A DNA stretch of 64,000 bases from an uncultured Clostridia bacterium (GTDB lineage Bacteria; Bacillota; Clostridia; Christensenellales; UBA1242): positions 1 to 64,000 of the forward strand of contig CAKVMD010000002.1 in the NCBI GenBank assembly GCA_934771475.1, written 5' to 3'. Positions within the stretch are counted from its first letter, which is position 1. Each line of letters opens with the position of its first letter. The position numbers were made by a program, and so were the translations under genes. Below are positions 42,471 through 51,469 of the stretch, in pieces. The notes beneath the pieces are model-generated. The model made no database searches and had not been told where the DNA came from. It saw only the letters and a list, made by a program, of their open reading frames with translations.

Positions 42471-42538
42471 AAGTATTTATATGAAAAACATATCAAAAAT
42501 GTTTGCTTTTAAAGAAAATTGTGCTATCATATAGCCAT

Positions 42539-42612
42539 GCAGGTATAATTTAGTGGCAAAATGAACGCTTCCCAAGCGTTATTCGCGGGTCCGATTCCCG
42601 CTACCTGCTCCA
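42539..42612 (+). tRNA. tRNA-Gly(CCC)
   Basis: GCAGGTA (42539-42545) pairs with TACCTGC (42602-42608). The anticodon stem AACGC/GCGTT closes the loop TTCCCAA (anticodon CCC). The T arm is GCGGG-TCCGATT-CCCGC; discriminator T and CCA are encoded. Confidence 0.93.
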
Positions 42613-42617
42613 CAGAC

Positions 42618-42650
42618 AAATCACTTATGGCACTTCGTAAGTGATTTTTT
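42618..42650 (+). terminator. Terminator of tRNA-Gly
   Basis: AAATCACTTA (42618-42627) pairs with TAAGTGATTT (42638-42647), then T run. Confidence 0.88.
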
Positions 42651-42751
42651 ATTTTGTATAACAATTTGTAGTAAGAATATCCTATTGGATTAATGCAAAA
42701 AATCTTGTAATTTTTCTCATCTGATTTTCGATGATTATTTTAACCGATTTA

Positions 42752-44491
42752 TTATTCAACCGTAACGCTTTTGGCAAGGTTTCTAGGTTGGTCGGGATTG
42801 TTACCTTTCATTATCGCCACAAAGTAGGAAAGTTTTTGAAGCACAAGCATGGTTTGCAAAGGCATAAATTCTTCCTTGCATGGTTTTACGCTTATATAAA
42901 AATCAATCTTTCCATCCGCGTTACTAAAAGGCGATACAAAAATCACCTTTCCTCCGCGAGCGTGAACTTCCTCGGCACTTGCCAAATTTTTTGAAAGCGT
43001 GGCTAGGTTTGTTGCGACAAGCACCGCATCGACCCCATTTTCAATAAGAGCAAGCGAGCCATGTTTGAGTTCTGCCGCACTCTCGCCACATGAGAAAATA
43101 TAGGAAATTTCTTTCATTTTAAGAGACGCTTCAAGCGCGGATATATAATCCTCTCCTCTTCCAATGAAAAACAATTTTTCGCGCTTAGCAAGATGTCTAG
43201 CAACCCTTTTAATTTCCTCATCATTTCCATAGTCAAGAGTTTCTTCAAATTCATCAAGCAGTTTTTCAAAATCTTCGCCTTTTAAAATGTGAGCAATGAT
43301 TAAAAGCGCAAGCACCTGCCCAAAATATGCTTTTGTGCTTGCAACCGCTTTTTCTTGCCCCGCACAAATAGGAAATACAAAATCGCATTTTTGAGACAAT
43401 GTAGAATAAATGGTGTTGACCACACACGCACAAACTCCATTATGCGCCCTAACATATTCAAGAGCAGACAAAGTGTCGGCAGTCTCCCCACTTTGGCTTA
43501 TGAAAAAACAAAGGCTATTTTCATCTATCGGCAAGTTTTTGTAGCAAATTTCTCCCGCTTTTTCAATGTAAACATCTTTATCAAAATATTTTCTAAATTG
43601 AGCCCCTGCCATAAGCCCAGCATGATACGCTGTGCCACAAGCAATAAAGTAGATTCGATTGAACCTTTCAAAATTCATGCTTTTGACTTGTTTTTGCACG
43701 CTATTTTGCGTGTAATGAGATTTTAAACCTTTAATAACCTTTTTTGAATCATAAATTTCTTTAATCATAAAGTGGTCATAATGCGCCTTACCCTCTTGCA
43801 CAAATTCAAAATCTATTAATTTGGTGTCTTTTTGTATCAAAGCACCGTTTTTAAAAATCTTTGCCTCTTTCCCGTCAATATAGCCATACTCTCCGTCATC
43901 AAGGGCAATAAATTCTTTTCCATAAGGCGCAAACACGCTTGGGTCGCTTGCAATCATTCGCCCCTCAAAAACATAAAGTGGACTTTTGTTTTTGGCAAAA
44001 TATATTCGTTCTTGCCCTTTGCAAATTATGGCAAAAGCGTAAGAACCCTCGATTGATTGCAACTTTTTGTGCAACAATTTTTCATCTATTTGCTCACCAA
44101 AAAATTTTGCCACAACTTCGCTATCCGACTGTCCATAAAACTGAGCACCGCTGTTATCAAGATTTGACTTAATATTTTGATAATTTTCAATTATTCCATT
44201 ATGTACCAGCGCAAGATTACCTCCTTGCGAAAAATGCGGATGTGCATTTTCAAGTGATATATTTCCATGGGTTGCCCACCTTGTGTGCGCAATTCCTAGT
44301 CCGTCCAAAGAGTCATTTGCAACTAGTTTTTTTAATTCCTTAACATTTCCAAGCGCTTTCTTAGTAAAAAACTCGCCATTTGTCAGCACCGTCATCCCCG
44401 CCGAATCATATCCGCGATATTCAAGGCGTTCAAGCCCTTCTATTAGCATTTTAGTTACATTTTTGCCAATACAAGCAATAATTCCACACAT
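42752..44491 (-). CDS. glmS: Glutamine-fructose-6-phosphate aminotransferase
   Basis: The 579-residue protein starts at ATG 44491 (AAAGGAG upstream), giving MCGIIACIG with the catalytic Cys after Met. The glutaminase domain (about 1-220) has TRWATHG and GQSDSEV. Two SIS domains follow (IACGTAYHAG, SQSGETADTLSAL, AVASTKAYFGQ) and the end is NLAKSVTVE. It makes glucosamine-6-phosphate for cell-wall precursors. It faces the glmU-like/glmM genes. No glmS ribozyme core is visible upstream. Confidence 0.96.
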   Translation of the reverse strand: MCGIIACIGKNVTKMLIEGLERLEYRGYDSAGMTVLTNGEFFTKKALGNVKELKKLVANDSLDGLGIAHTRWATHGNISLENAHPHFSQGGNLALVHNGIIENYQNIKSNLDNSGAQFYGQSDSEVVAKFFGEQIDEKLLHKKLQSIEGSYAFAIICKGQERIYFAKNKSPLYVFEGRMIASDPSVFAPYGKEFIALDDGEYGYIDGKEAKIFKNGALIQKDTKLIDFEFVQEGKAHYDHFMIKEIYDSKKVIKGLKSHYTQNSVQKQVKSMNFERFNRIYFIACGTAYHAGLMAGAQFRKYFDKDVYIEKAGEICYKNLPIDENSLCFFISQSGETADTLSALEYVRAHNGVCACVVNTIYSTLSQKCDFVFPICAGQEKAVASTKAYFGQVLALLIIAHILKGEDFEKLLDEFEETLDYGNDEEIKRVARHLAKREKLFFIGRGEDYISALEASLKMKEISYIFSCGESAAELKHGSLALIENGVDAVLVATNLATLSKNLASAEEVHARGGKVIFVSPFSNADGKIDFYISVKPCKEEFMPLQTMLVLQKLSYFVAIMKGNNPDQPRNLAKSVTVE

Positions 44492-44672
44492 AAAATCTCC
44501 TTTGTAAACTCTACACAATCACTATATGCAATGGCTCTCTCCCTTGCTTTAAATGATTAAACTAAATTGTTTAAAACAATTAAACAAGACATTTTTATGA
44601 TGTCTTTTTTAGTAGACATTTTCTTTGATTTTTGCATACAAAAACAATGTTTAAGGAGATAATTTAACAAAA

Positions 44673-45290
44673 ATGACAAAATTTTTAAACAAAAGGTCGT
44701 GTTTTATAGGCAAAAATGTGAAATTCGGCAAAAATGTAACAGTCTACGAAAACAACCATATCGAGGGCGAAACTTTTATTGGCGACAACTGCACGCTTTT
44801 GCCCGGCAATTTTCTGGTTTCGTGCAAGGTGGAAGAAAACTGTGTTCTGCACGCGTCAGTCATTGAGAAAAGCACTATTAAAAGCGGAGCAAAAATTGGC
44901 CCGTTTGCGCACATTCGCCCTCAAAGCGAAATTGGAGAAAATTGCAAAATTGGAAACTTTGTTGAGGTGAAAAAATCTGTTATTGGCGCGGAAACCAAAG
45001 CAAGTCATTTGACTTATGTTGGAGACGCTTTTATTGGCTCTTATTGCAATTTAGGCTGTGGGGTTATTTTTGCGAACTACAACGGAAAAGAAAAGAACAA
45101 AGTTATTGTTGGAGACAAAGTTTTTATTGGCTCAAACGCAAACCTTGTTGCGCCCCTTGAAATTGAAAGCGAAAGTTTTATTGCCTGTGGCTCAACCATA
45201 ACTGACAAAGTGGGAAAAGGCGACCTTGCGATTGCGCGCGCTAGACAAACAAACCTTAAAGGTAAGGCATATAAATATTTGAAAAATTAG
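44673..45290 (+). CDS. Stand-alone GlmU acetyltransferase domain (left-handed beta helix)
   Basis: The 205-residue product consists of hexapeptide repeats. The sequence matches the C-terminal half of GlmU: IGPFAHIRPQSEIGENCKIG, FVEVKKS, SHLTYVGDA, GCGVIFANYNGK, IGSNANLVAPLEI, ACGSTIT and a final DLAIARARQ. This half acetylates glucosamine-1-phosphate. The N-terminal uridylyltransferase half is missing, so UDP-GlcNAc formation needs another protein. The start has AAGGAG rather far (13 bases) upstream. It lies 8 bases before glmM and next to glmS. Confidence 0.88.
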   Translation: MTKFLNKRSCFIGKNVKFGKNVTVYENNHIEGETFIGDNCTLLPGNFLVSCKVEENCVLHASVIEKSTIKSGAKIGPFAHIRPQSEIGENCKIGNFVEVKKSVIGAETKASHLTYVGDAFIGSYCNLGCGVIFANYNGKEKNKVIVGDKVFIGSNANLVAPLEIESESFIACGSTITDKVGKGDLAIARARQTNLKGKAYKYLKN

Positions 45291-45298
45291 GAGGCAAA

Positions 45299-46603
45299 AT
45301 GGCTACATATTTTGGAACTGACGGTATTCGCGGAGTTTATGGCGAAGACTTGTCATCACTTTTGGTACACAAATGTGGGAATGCTCTTTCTAGGCTTTGT
45401 AGTAAGGGTAAGGTTGTCATAGGTAGAGACACTCGCACATCGGGCGACCTTTTATCCCTGTCTTTTTCAAGCGGGTTGACTGCGGGAGGAGTCAGCGTGA
45501 TTGATGTTGGAGTTGCACCAACTCCGGCTATCGCGTTTCTTACAAAACATCTCGGTTGCGACTATGGAGTTGTCATTTCTGCAAGCCACAACCCTGCTAA
45601 GTATAATGGGGTTAAAATATACGACCAAAATGGCTACAAAATCAACGAGGAGGAAGAAAAATCCATTGAAAGGCAACTATTCTCCCCTTTCATGGTTTCT
45701 TATGATAAAGTGGGTCGATATGAATATGCGCCCGCGCTTTTAAATGAATACAAAAAAAGTTTGTTGTCTTGCTCTGAACCTCTGGATGACCTCAAAATTG
45801 TTGTTGATTGTGCAAACGGTGCGACATACAAGATTGCAAAAAGCATTTTTTCTTCTCTCAAAGCCAAAACAATTTTTCTGAATGCACAAGGTGATGGCAA
45901 GGCTATCAACAATAGTTGTGGAGCGCTTTATCCTGACGCAATGATAAAAAGTGTACTACTAAATCATGCAGATATGGGGTTTGCTTTTGACGGAGATGGA
46001 GACCGCATTGTGGCGTGCAACGAAAAAGGTGTTTTGTTAGACGGAGACGATATACTTTTTATTCTTGCCACTCATTTGTCATCATGCAAGGGAGTTGTAG
46101 GCACAAGCATGACAAACAAAGGGCTTGAAAATGCACTTGCAAAGAAAAAAATCCCCCTTGCTAGGGCTGATGTCGGCGACAAATATGTTGTTGAGCTCAT
46201 GAAAAACAAGGGTTATCCTCTTGGAGGAGAACCATCAGGCCACATCATTAACCACAACCTCTCCACCACCGGTGATGGAATTTTGACTGCACTGACTCTT
46301 GCCAAAATTGCAAAAGAAAGCGGAAAAAGTCTTTCAAAACTTGTAAAATATAAAAAATTCCCGCAAATTAATAAAAACATCAGCGTTGTTGATAAATTTA
46401 GAATTTTAAACAGCGAAAAACTTTCAAGTGAGATTCTTAACATCAGCCAATCGTTTGGTAGCGATGGAAGAGTTCTTGTAAGAGCAAGTGGAACTGAAAA
46501 CAAGGTGCGTATCATGTGTGAGCACAAACAAAAAAGCACCGCCATTTCGTCAGCCACTAGGCTTGAAAGTTTGGTGCTTGAAATAAATAAAATTAACAGT
46601 TAA
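45299..46603 (+). CDS. glmM: Phosphoglucosamine mutase
   Basis: The 434-residue protein has FGTDGIRGV, the phosphoserine loop ISASHNPAKYNG (Ser96), the metal loop FDGDGDR, the sugar loop GEPSGH and the phosphate-binding RASGTENKVRIM. It converts glucosamine-6-P to glucosamine-1-P, the substrate of the acetyltransferase encoded just upstream. GGAGG precedes ATG. Its last 4 bases overlap the convergent gene at 46600. Confidence 0.96.
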   Translation: MATYFGTDGIRGVYGEDLSSLLVHKCGNALSRLCSKGKVVIGRDTRTSGDLLSLSFSSGLTAGGVSVIDVGVAPTPAIAFLTKHLGCDYGVVISASHNPAKYNGVKIYDQNGYKINEEEEKSIERQLFSPFMVSYDKVGRYEYAPALLNEYKKSLLSCSEPLDDLKIVVDCANGATYKIAKSIFSSLKAKTIFLNAQGDGKAINNSCGALYPDAMIKSVLLNHADMGFAFDGDGDRIVACNEKGVLLDGDDILFILATHLSSCKGVVGTSMTNKGLENALAKKKIPLARADVGDKYVVELMKNKGYPLGGEPSGHIINHNLSTTGDGILTALTLAKIAKESGKSLSKLVKYKKFPQINKNISVVDKFRILNSEKLSSEILNISQSFGSDGRVLVRASGTENKVRIMCEHKQKSTAISSATRLESLVLEINKINS

Positions 46604-47820
46604 AGAGCTGGGAAATTTGCATAAGTTTCGTCAAAATCGTTTCTCATGGTTACATGCCTGTTTCCTTTCACCTTGCAAGCTCTTTCACTTACATTGCAAA
46701 TCGCGTCCATTATCTTTTCACTTAATGTGATTTCAAATTGAGCAAGAAAATTTTTATACTTTAAATCTGTGTTTTCTTCGTTCCAATAAAGGTCGCTTAT
46801 GTGTTGAAGAAGAAGCAATGCAAAAGCAAAGTTTTTAAAGTAGGCAAGCCCATCTAAGATACCTTGAAAATTGTAATTTTCATCAAAGTCTGCAAAGAAC
46901 TTTTTGCACATTTCCACTCCGCTTTCATCTTGTCCCTTTACAAATTCTTCAACAATTTGCAATGGTTTTGGGAAAAACTCTTCCCTCTCAACCATAATAT
47001 TTAAAAATGGAAGGTCAAGAGTTTCTTTCTTTGAATATGCATTTTTGATTTGTTGTTTTGATTGTTTTTCTAGCGATACTAGATATTTAATAAGGTGAGG
47101 CACATCAATAGCGTTGCATCTGCCCGTTTTGTAGCCACTTTCACTATCCTTTCTGCAAAGATATTGGTCGGTTTCGTTTTGAAAATGGAAATGCGGATAA
47201 CCTGCAATCTCCCCAAATACTTTTTTTCGCCTTTCATCAATCAGCAAGTTTCTATGGTTAAAACCGTCATCATCAAGTCTTGCGAAGAGAGACAACTTTT
47301 TCTCACTTCCTTGAAGAAAACTATACATAGCAACTGAAAATCCGCGTTGTGCAATCGAGCGGTCATGTTCTACCGCCTCTTTTGAAAATTCACGCAAGAA
47401 TTTTTTGGTGTCATTTATTCTAAAAATTTGTCTTATCGTTTTTGCAAATATGATTTTTCTGTCATAACTTACAAAAAACTGCGTGTCAATATAACTATTT
47501 GTGAAATTCTCATCGGCGTCAATGATTGGCTTGACATAATTATTTAAAAATCTATATGTTTGCCCCGTTTTAAAACCTTTAATTGCAATGCGAGATTTAG
47601 GACAACTAATCATTTTATGAAAATCTTGATTTTTAAGCAAAAAAGGATATGACTCATATTTTTTATGCATAAAGTCTTTCAAACTTATAGCGATTAACAA
47701 TTTTTCAAATTCTCTTGGTTTAAATTGAAGTTTCGATTTGCTCGCAAGTGGATATGATTTTGTTACATAGTCATGAATTTCTTTTATTAGAATATCCTTA
47801 ACCTTAGGACACTTTTGCAA
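46600..47820 (-). CDS. Unknown protein, probably the main part of a disrupted gene
   Basis: About 406 residues from a TTG at 47820 with no convincing ribosome site. The protein is basic and aromatic (KSKLQFKPREFEKLLIAISL, GYPHFHFQNETDQYLCRK) with no recognised domain. The frame is open upstream of TTG to a TGA at 47845-47847; beyond it, the same frame continues to ATG 48006. A second frame between reads protein-like (AVIKAVRDIDALG), so two small indels probably broke a longer gene of about 465 residues. The TTG start may therefore be artificial. Confidence 0.6.
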   Translation of the reverse strand: MQKCPKVKDILIKEIHDYVTKSYPLASKSKLQFKPREFEKLLIAISLKDFMHKKYESYPFLLKNQDFHKMISCPKSRIAIKGFKTGQTYRFLNNYVKPIIDADENFTNSYIDTQFFVSYDRKIIFAKTIRQIFRINDTKKFLREFSKEAVEHDRSIAQRGFSVAMYSFLQGSEKKLSLFARLDDDGFNHRNLLIDERRKKVFGEIAGYPHFHFQNETDQYLCRKDSESGYKTGRCNAIDVPHLIKYLVSLEKQSKQQIKNAYSKKETLDLPFLNIMVEREEFFPKPLQIVEEFVKGQDESGVEMCKKFFADFDENYNFQGILDGLAYFKNFAFALLLLQHISDLYWNEENTDLKYKNFLAQFEITLSEKIMDAICNVSERACKVKGNRHVTMRNDFDETYANFPAL

Positions 47821-47844
47821 AAGCTCGCTTATTCCCCCAAGGCG

Positions 47845-48006
47845 TCAATATCCCTCACCGCTTTTATGACGGCGTATGAATTGGCTGATTTGTGATTTTA
47901 TTTCACTTTCAAGGAAAGGCTCCTTTTGCGCCACTCTTGTAGGTTTCTTTTTGTGAGTCCCCTGCCTGCTATTTATCTTTTTATTGTTGTTATATCCGCC
48001 AGCCAT
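47845..48006 (-). pseudogene. N-terminal piece of the disrupted gene
   Basis: ATG 48006 follows GAGAGG. The 53-codon frame is rich in Asn and Lys (MAGGYNNNKKINSRQG) and stops at TGA 47845. The +1 frame over the last part reads HKSANSYAVIKAVRDIDALG, which joins well to GISELLQKCPKVKDI in the first frame. It is best read as the 5' end of the 46600-47820 gene with frameshifts near 47890 and 47835. Confidence 0.55.
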
Positions 48007-48136
48007 GTTTCCTCTCTAAAATCATTGTATCATAATTTCGACAATTTGCAACCCCAAATCTACAAAATCTTTTATTTTGTTAAATTATTTTGTGCCATGG
48101 TGTTTATGTGCTATAATTGGCGCAAGAGAGGCACAA

Positions 48137-48841
48137 ATGAAAATTGATATAGTAGGAAATCACTGCACATGGACTAACACGCTTAACACAAGTTTTATCA
48201 TAAATGATAATATGCTTTTTGATGTGCCAATAGGTTCATTTAAATCGCTTTATAATGATTATGATTTAAAAAATATTGACTATATCATAATTACGCATTT
48301 TCACTCCGACCACTTTTGCGATATTACCCTTGTTTTGGAAGTAATCGCAAAAATGGGCAAAAGCGTAACCATACTTGCCCCAAAAGGTTGCAAGCAAAGA
48401 ATAGAAAGTCTTATGAGGTTAGTCGAGGTACCTCACCTTATTCCATATCTTGACACCTTTAATTTTATTGACGCTGAAAATGGCAAGATTGTAAAAATTG
48501 GAAACTATAAAATTAAGTGCTTTTCGGCAAAGCATGGCTGGCTGGATGCTTATGGATATTTAATAGATGACGGGAGTGTAAAAGTCGGCTTTTCGGGAGA
48601 CACCGCAATGTGCAACAATGTTCGTAAAATAGCCAAAGCCTGCAAAGCGATGTTTATTGACGCTTCAAGCGTTGTGGAAAACGAAAAACATCTTGCCACA
48701 TTTGAAATAAAGGCGCTTATGACCGATTTCCCCAAGACAACCTTCTATCCTGTGCATTTCTCGACCGCGTCTGAAAAATCTATATCTGAGTTTGGCATAA
48801 ACAAAACTTATCAGGGACAAACAATAATAGTCGAAAATTAA
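48137..48841 (+). CDS. MBL-fold metallohydrolase
   Basis: The 234-residue product starts at ATG 48137 behind AGAGAGG. The metallo-beta-lactamase motif THFHSDHFCD (about 56-65), then GFSGDTAMC (about 151-159) and a late HFS. The spacing recalls RNase Z/arylsulfatase-like MBL enzymes, but the flexible arm of tRNase Z is absent. The substrate is unknown. TATAAT near 48113 gives it a short leader. A terminator overlaps its end. Confidence 0.83.
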   Translation: MKIDIVGNHCTWTNTLNTSFIINDNMLFDVPIGSFKSLYNDYDLKNIDYIIITHFHSDHFCDITLVLEVIAKMGKSVTILAPKGCKQRIESLMRLVEVPHLIPYLDTFNFIDAENGKIVKIGNYKIKCFSAKHGWLDAYGYLIDDGSVKVGFSGDTAMCNNVRKIAKACKAMFIDASSVVENEKHLATFEIKALMTDFPKTTFYPVHFSTASEKSISEFGINKTYQGQTIIVEN

Positions 48842-48868
48842 AAAGCGAATCTATAATTCGCTTTTTTT
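48839..48868 (+). terminator. Terminator of the MBL gene
   Basis: AAAAAGCGAAT pairs with ATTCGCTTTTT (48839-48868). Confidence 0.85.
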
Positions 48869-48869
48869 A

Positions 48870-49080
48870 AAATATATTTAGCAAAAGTAGTTAAATAAAT
48901 AGAAAAAGCACAATTTAAGATAAAATATAATTATTCATCCAAAAAATAAAATAATTTTAATAAAAATAATAAAAATAATAAAAAAATCTCAATAATTTTT
49001 AAAAAAATAATAAATTTAGAGTATTCCACAAATCGTAGAGCGTTTTAAATTGACTTTCTATCGCTTTTGGTTTATCCTCA
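48870..49080. other. A/T-only noncoding stretch
   Basis: Long runs of AAT/ATAAAA repeats (48945-49015) with almost no G or C and no ORF. They precede the HTH-membrane protein gene and probably hold its promoter, but no box can be chosen with confidence. Confidence 0.5.
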
Positions 49081-49095
49081 AAAAAAGGAGTAAAT

Positions 49096-51135
49096 ATGCA
49101 AAACGAAATGGTAGGCAAAAAGATTGCCTCATTACGCAAACAACGCGGTTTGTCGCAGAAGCAACTCGCAAGAGAGATGAATGTTTCGTCCCAGCTGGTG
49201 AGTAAATGGGAAAATTCATTAAGCACCCCGGGGCTAGATTATCTTACAAACCTTTGCGAAATTTTTGAAGTTAATTTGAATTATTTTAGAGACGACTATG
49301 TTGAAGAGCCCGAAGAAAATGCTTCACTTTCTGTGAACATTTTTAACAAAACTTTTTGGGCTAGTTTAGCAGGGATTATTGGCGCGCTCCTAGTATTGTC
49401 GTTGTCGCTACTTACTATCTTTTGCTTTGTCCCTGCCTCTAAAAAACAAACATATTTAAATGAGGTTGACAATTATCTCGATAAAAATATGAGCCAAGAC
49501 TATTTTAATATTTCCTTCACCTCTTACACAGACAACCAAACAAATGATAAAATCACCTTGCAATGCCTCAAAAATGGCGATGAAATAAGATATCAAATTC
49601 TTGATAAAGAAGGCACTTTAAAGGAAGGATATCAAAATGGACAAAAATTTTATCTTACAAAAAACTACAACTCTCTTGTAAAGGAATTTTACCAGCTCGA
49701 AAGCACAAACTTGCAAGACATTTGTGAAGGTTTGTTAAAAACTGCAATGCAAGACTACGGAGACGTTTCTCAATCACTTGATGATGTAGATATGAAATAT
49801 ATAAGAAAGACAAATTATGGATATTTCTATGAAACCACATGGAACACCTTAGACCTTGATTTAACTGATTCACAATTAAAAGTTTTTCTTCCACTTGGCA
49901 CGCCAAATGGAAACATTATCATAAAAGACGGCAAGGTGCAACAAATCAACCTTAATGCAAACTTTAAAATTAAAGGCGAAAAACACAGTGTAAAAGTTGT
50001 TCAAGAATTTTCTTTAATAGTGCCAGAAATTGAAATCGACGAATCAAATTACACATTTACTTTTGAATCAAAAGATTCAATCAGCAAAGAAAGTTTAGAA
50101 TCTATGATTGGTGAAAAAGTTGAAAATCAGTTAGATTATTTCCTATTCGATAAACTGGCAACAAATAATTATCAAACAATTGGTGATAGGATTGTAGTTA
50201 CAAATCGCCATACAACAGACGCTTTGAGAATTTATAGCAAAACAGACTTTTCTCTTTTAAAACAATACACTGTTTCTTATTTCCCACAAGGCGAGTTATA
50301 TCATTTATATGGTGGCTATGCCCTCATTTGGGATCCAACCAATTATGCAATAAAAAGAATTAATTTAGAAACTTTTGAGGAAGATACAATTTATTCTGGC
50401 TTGAGGGTACACACAAATATAAGTTTTAATGAAAAATATGTTTATGCGTGTTCGTATGAAACATCAGGGCAACTTTTAAAAATAGACATTGAAAGTGGGC
50501 AAATCGTAACAAGGCTAAGCGTATCAAACGATTATCCATCAAATGCGAAAGTGAAGTTTGTTTTAAATGATGGGACAATTTATTACGAATATAACAATGG
50601 CGAAATCAAAATTAAAAATGGCACCAAACTTATAAAAAACGCTGATTATTATTACGAAGAAGATGGCAAACTTGTCGCAGTTAAAAAGGATGACGATATT
50701 CAGCATTGTTATGTTTATGAAGGAGAAACTCTTGTGTCCACTTTTGATAAAGCAATCGAAAGTGTAAATCAAAGGAATATGCCTTACACTGATAAGAATT
50801 CAAATGCATTTACTTTTAATTCCCAAGCTTACACGGATTCAAAGGGAATTACGAAAACAATCGATAACTTTTACTTGAAAGATGATTCGAGCACAGTAGG
50901 TAATTTGCAATCCCCATACTTCCTTTTCGCAATTAAAGGAAAATTATTTTTTAGGTCTCCTGGCGCCATTGTGATTTATGATGAAGACAATTTAAAAATT
51001 CCATTATATTTCACTAACCGCGTTCCTTCATATTTGTCAAGTTTTGTTAGCATGAATATTATAAAAATAGAAAATCTCTTAATTATAGAATCGGGAATAG
51101 TATCGGCTGAATACGCTGTTTACAAAATACAATAG
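49096..51135 (+). CDS. Membrane-anchored XRE-type HTH protein with large outer domain
   Basis: The 679-residue product has an N-terminal Cro/C1 HTH (about 7-61: GLSQKQLAREMNVSSQLVSKWEN split), a linker and one membrane helix (87-112). Over 550 residues outside the membrane follow. The outer part begins with a helical/beta section (115-330) and ends with repeated strands like a beta propeller (about 345-675: DALRIYSKTDFSLLKQY, YAIKRINLETFEED, LLKIDIESGQIVTR). A one-component transmembrane regulator that senses the outside and binds DNA inside is the likely meaning. A well spaced AAAAGGAG precedes ATG. Confidence 0.82.
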   Translation: MQNEMVGKKIASLRKQRGLSQKQLAREMNVSSQLVSKWENSLSTPGLDYLTNLCEIFEVNLNYFRDDYVEEPEENASLSVNIFNKTFWASLAGIIGALLVLSLSLLTIFCFVPASKKQTYLNEVDNYLDKNMSQDYFNISFTSYTDNQTNDKITLQCLKNGDEIRYQILDKEGTLKEGYQNGQKFYLTKNYNSLVKEFYQLESTNLQDICEGLLKTAMQDYGDVSQSLDDVDMKYIRKTNYGYFYETTWNTLDLDLTDSQLKVFLPLGTPNGNIIIKDGKVQQINLNANFKIKGEKHSVKVVQEFSLIVPEIEIDESNYTFTFESKDSISKESLESMIGEKVENQLDYFLFDKLATNNYQTIGDRIVVTNRHTTDALRIYSKTDFSLLKQYTVSYFPQGELYHLYGGYALIWDPTNYAIKRINLETFEEDTIYSGLRVHTNISFNEKYVYACSYETSGQLLKIDIESGQIVTRLSVSNDYPSNAKVKFVLNDGTIYYEYNNGEIKIKNGTKLIKNADYYYEEDGKLVAVKKDDDIQHCYVYEGETLVSTFDKAIESVNQRNMPYTDKNSNAFTFNSQAYTDSKGITKTIDNFYLKDDSSTVGNLQSPYFLFAIKGKLFFRSPGAIVIYDEDNLKIPLYFTNRVPSYLSSFVSMNIIKIENLLIIESGIVSAEYAVYKIQ

Positions 51136-51274
51136 TAATAATTGCACATGATTAAAAAATCTTTTTTAAATAATTGGGCAAAATTTAAATTTTATAAAGA
51201 AGAGTTTTACACTCATATTTATAATTGCGCACAACAGCACTCTTTTCACTTATAAAATTCTATTGAAAAAATAA

Positions 51275-51310
51275 AAAAATCTTGGAAAAACATTAATTCC
51301 AAGATTTTTT
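51275..51310 (+). terminator. Terminator of the HTH-membrane protein gene
   Basis: AAAAAATCTTGGAA (51275-51288, approximate edge) pairs with TTCCAAGATTTTTT (51297-51310). Confidence 0.82.
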
Positions 51311-51469
51311 ATTAAAATTATTTATTTTTTTATTTATTTTTTTAATTTTATTTCATTTTTTTGACTTTTTTGATTAATTTTTCTATTTTTTTGATTTATT
51401 TTTTATTTATTTTATTAAAATTATTTAATATTTTTTTGAGTTATTTTAATTTATTAAATAATTAAAAAA
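51311..51469. other. T-rich noncoding tract after pepF
   Basis: Nearly pure A/T with TTTATTTTTTT repeats; no gene. On the minus strand it follows pepF and may act in termination. Confidence 0.5.

Noticed and set aside
44492..44672. glmS ribozyme upstream of glmS
   Set aside because: The conserved core and P2.1 sequences were not found; the leader is short and A/T rich.
47845..47847. In-frame TGA as a recoded codon
   Set aside because: The patch around it reads better in another frame, other genes here use TGA as stop, and no SECIS-like hairpin is evident.
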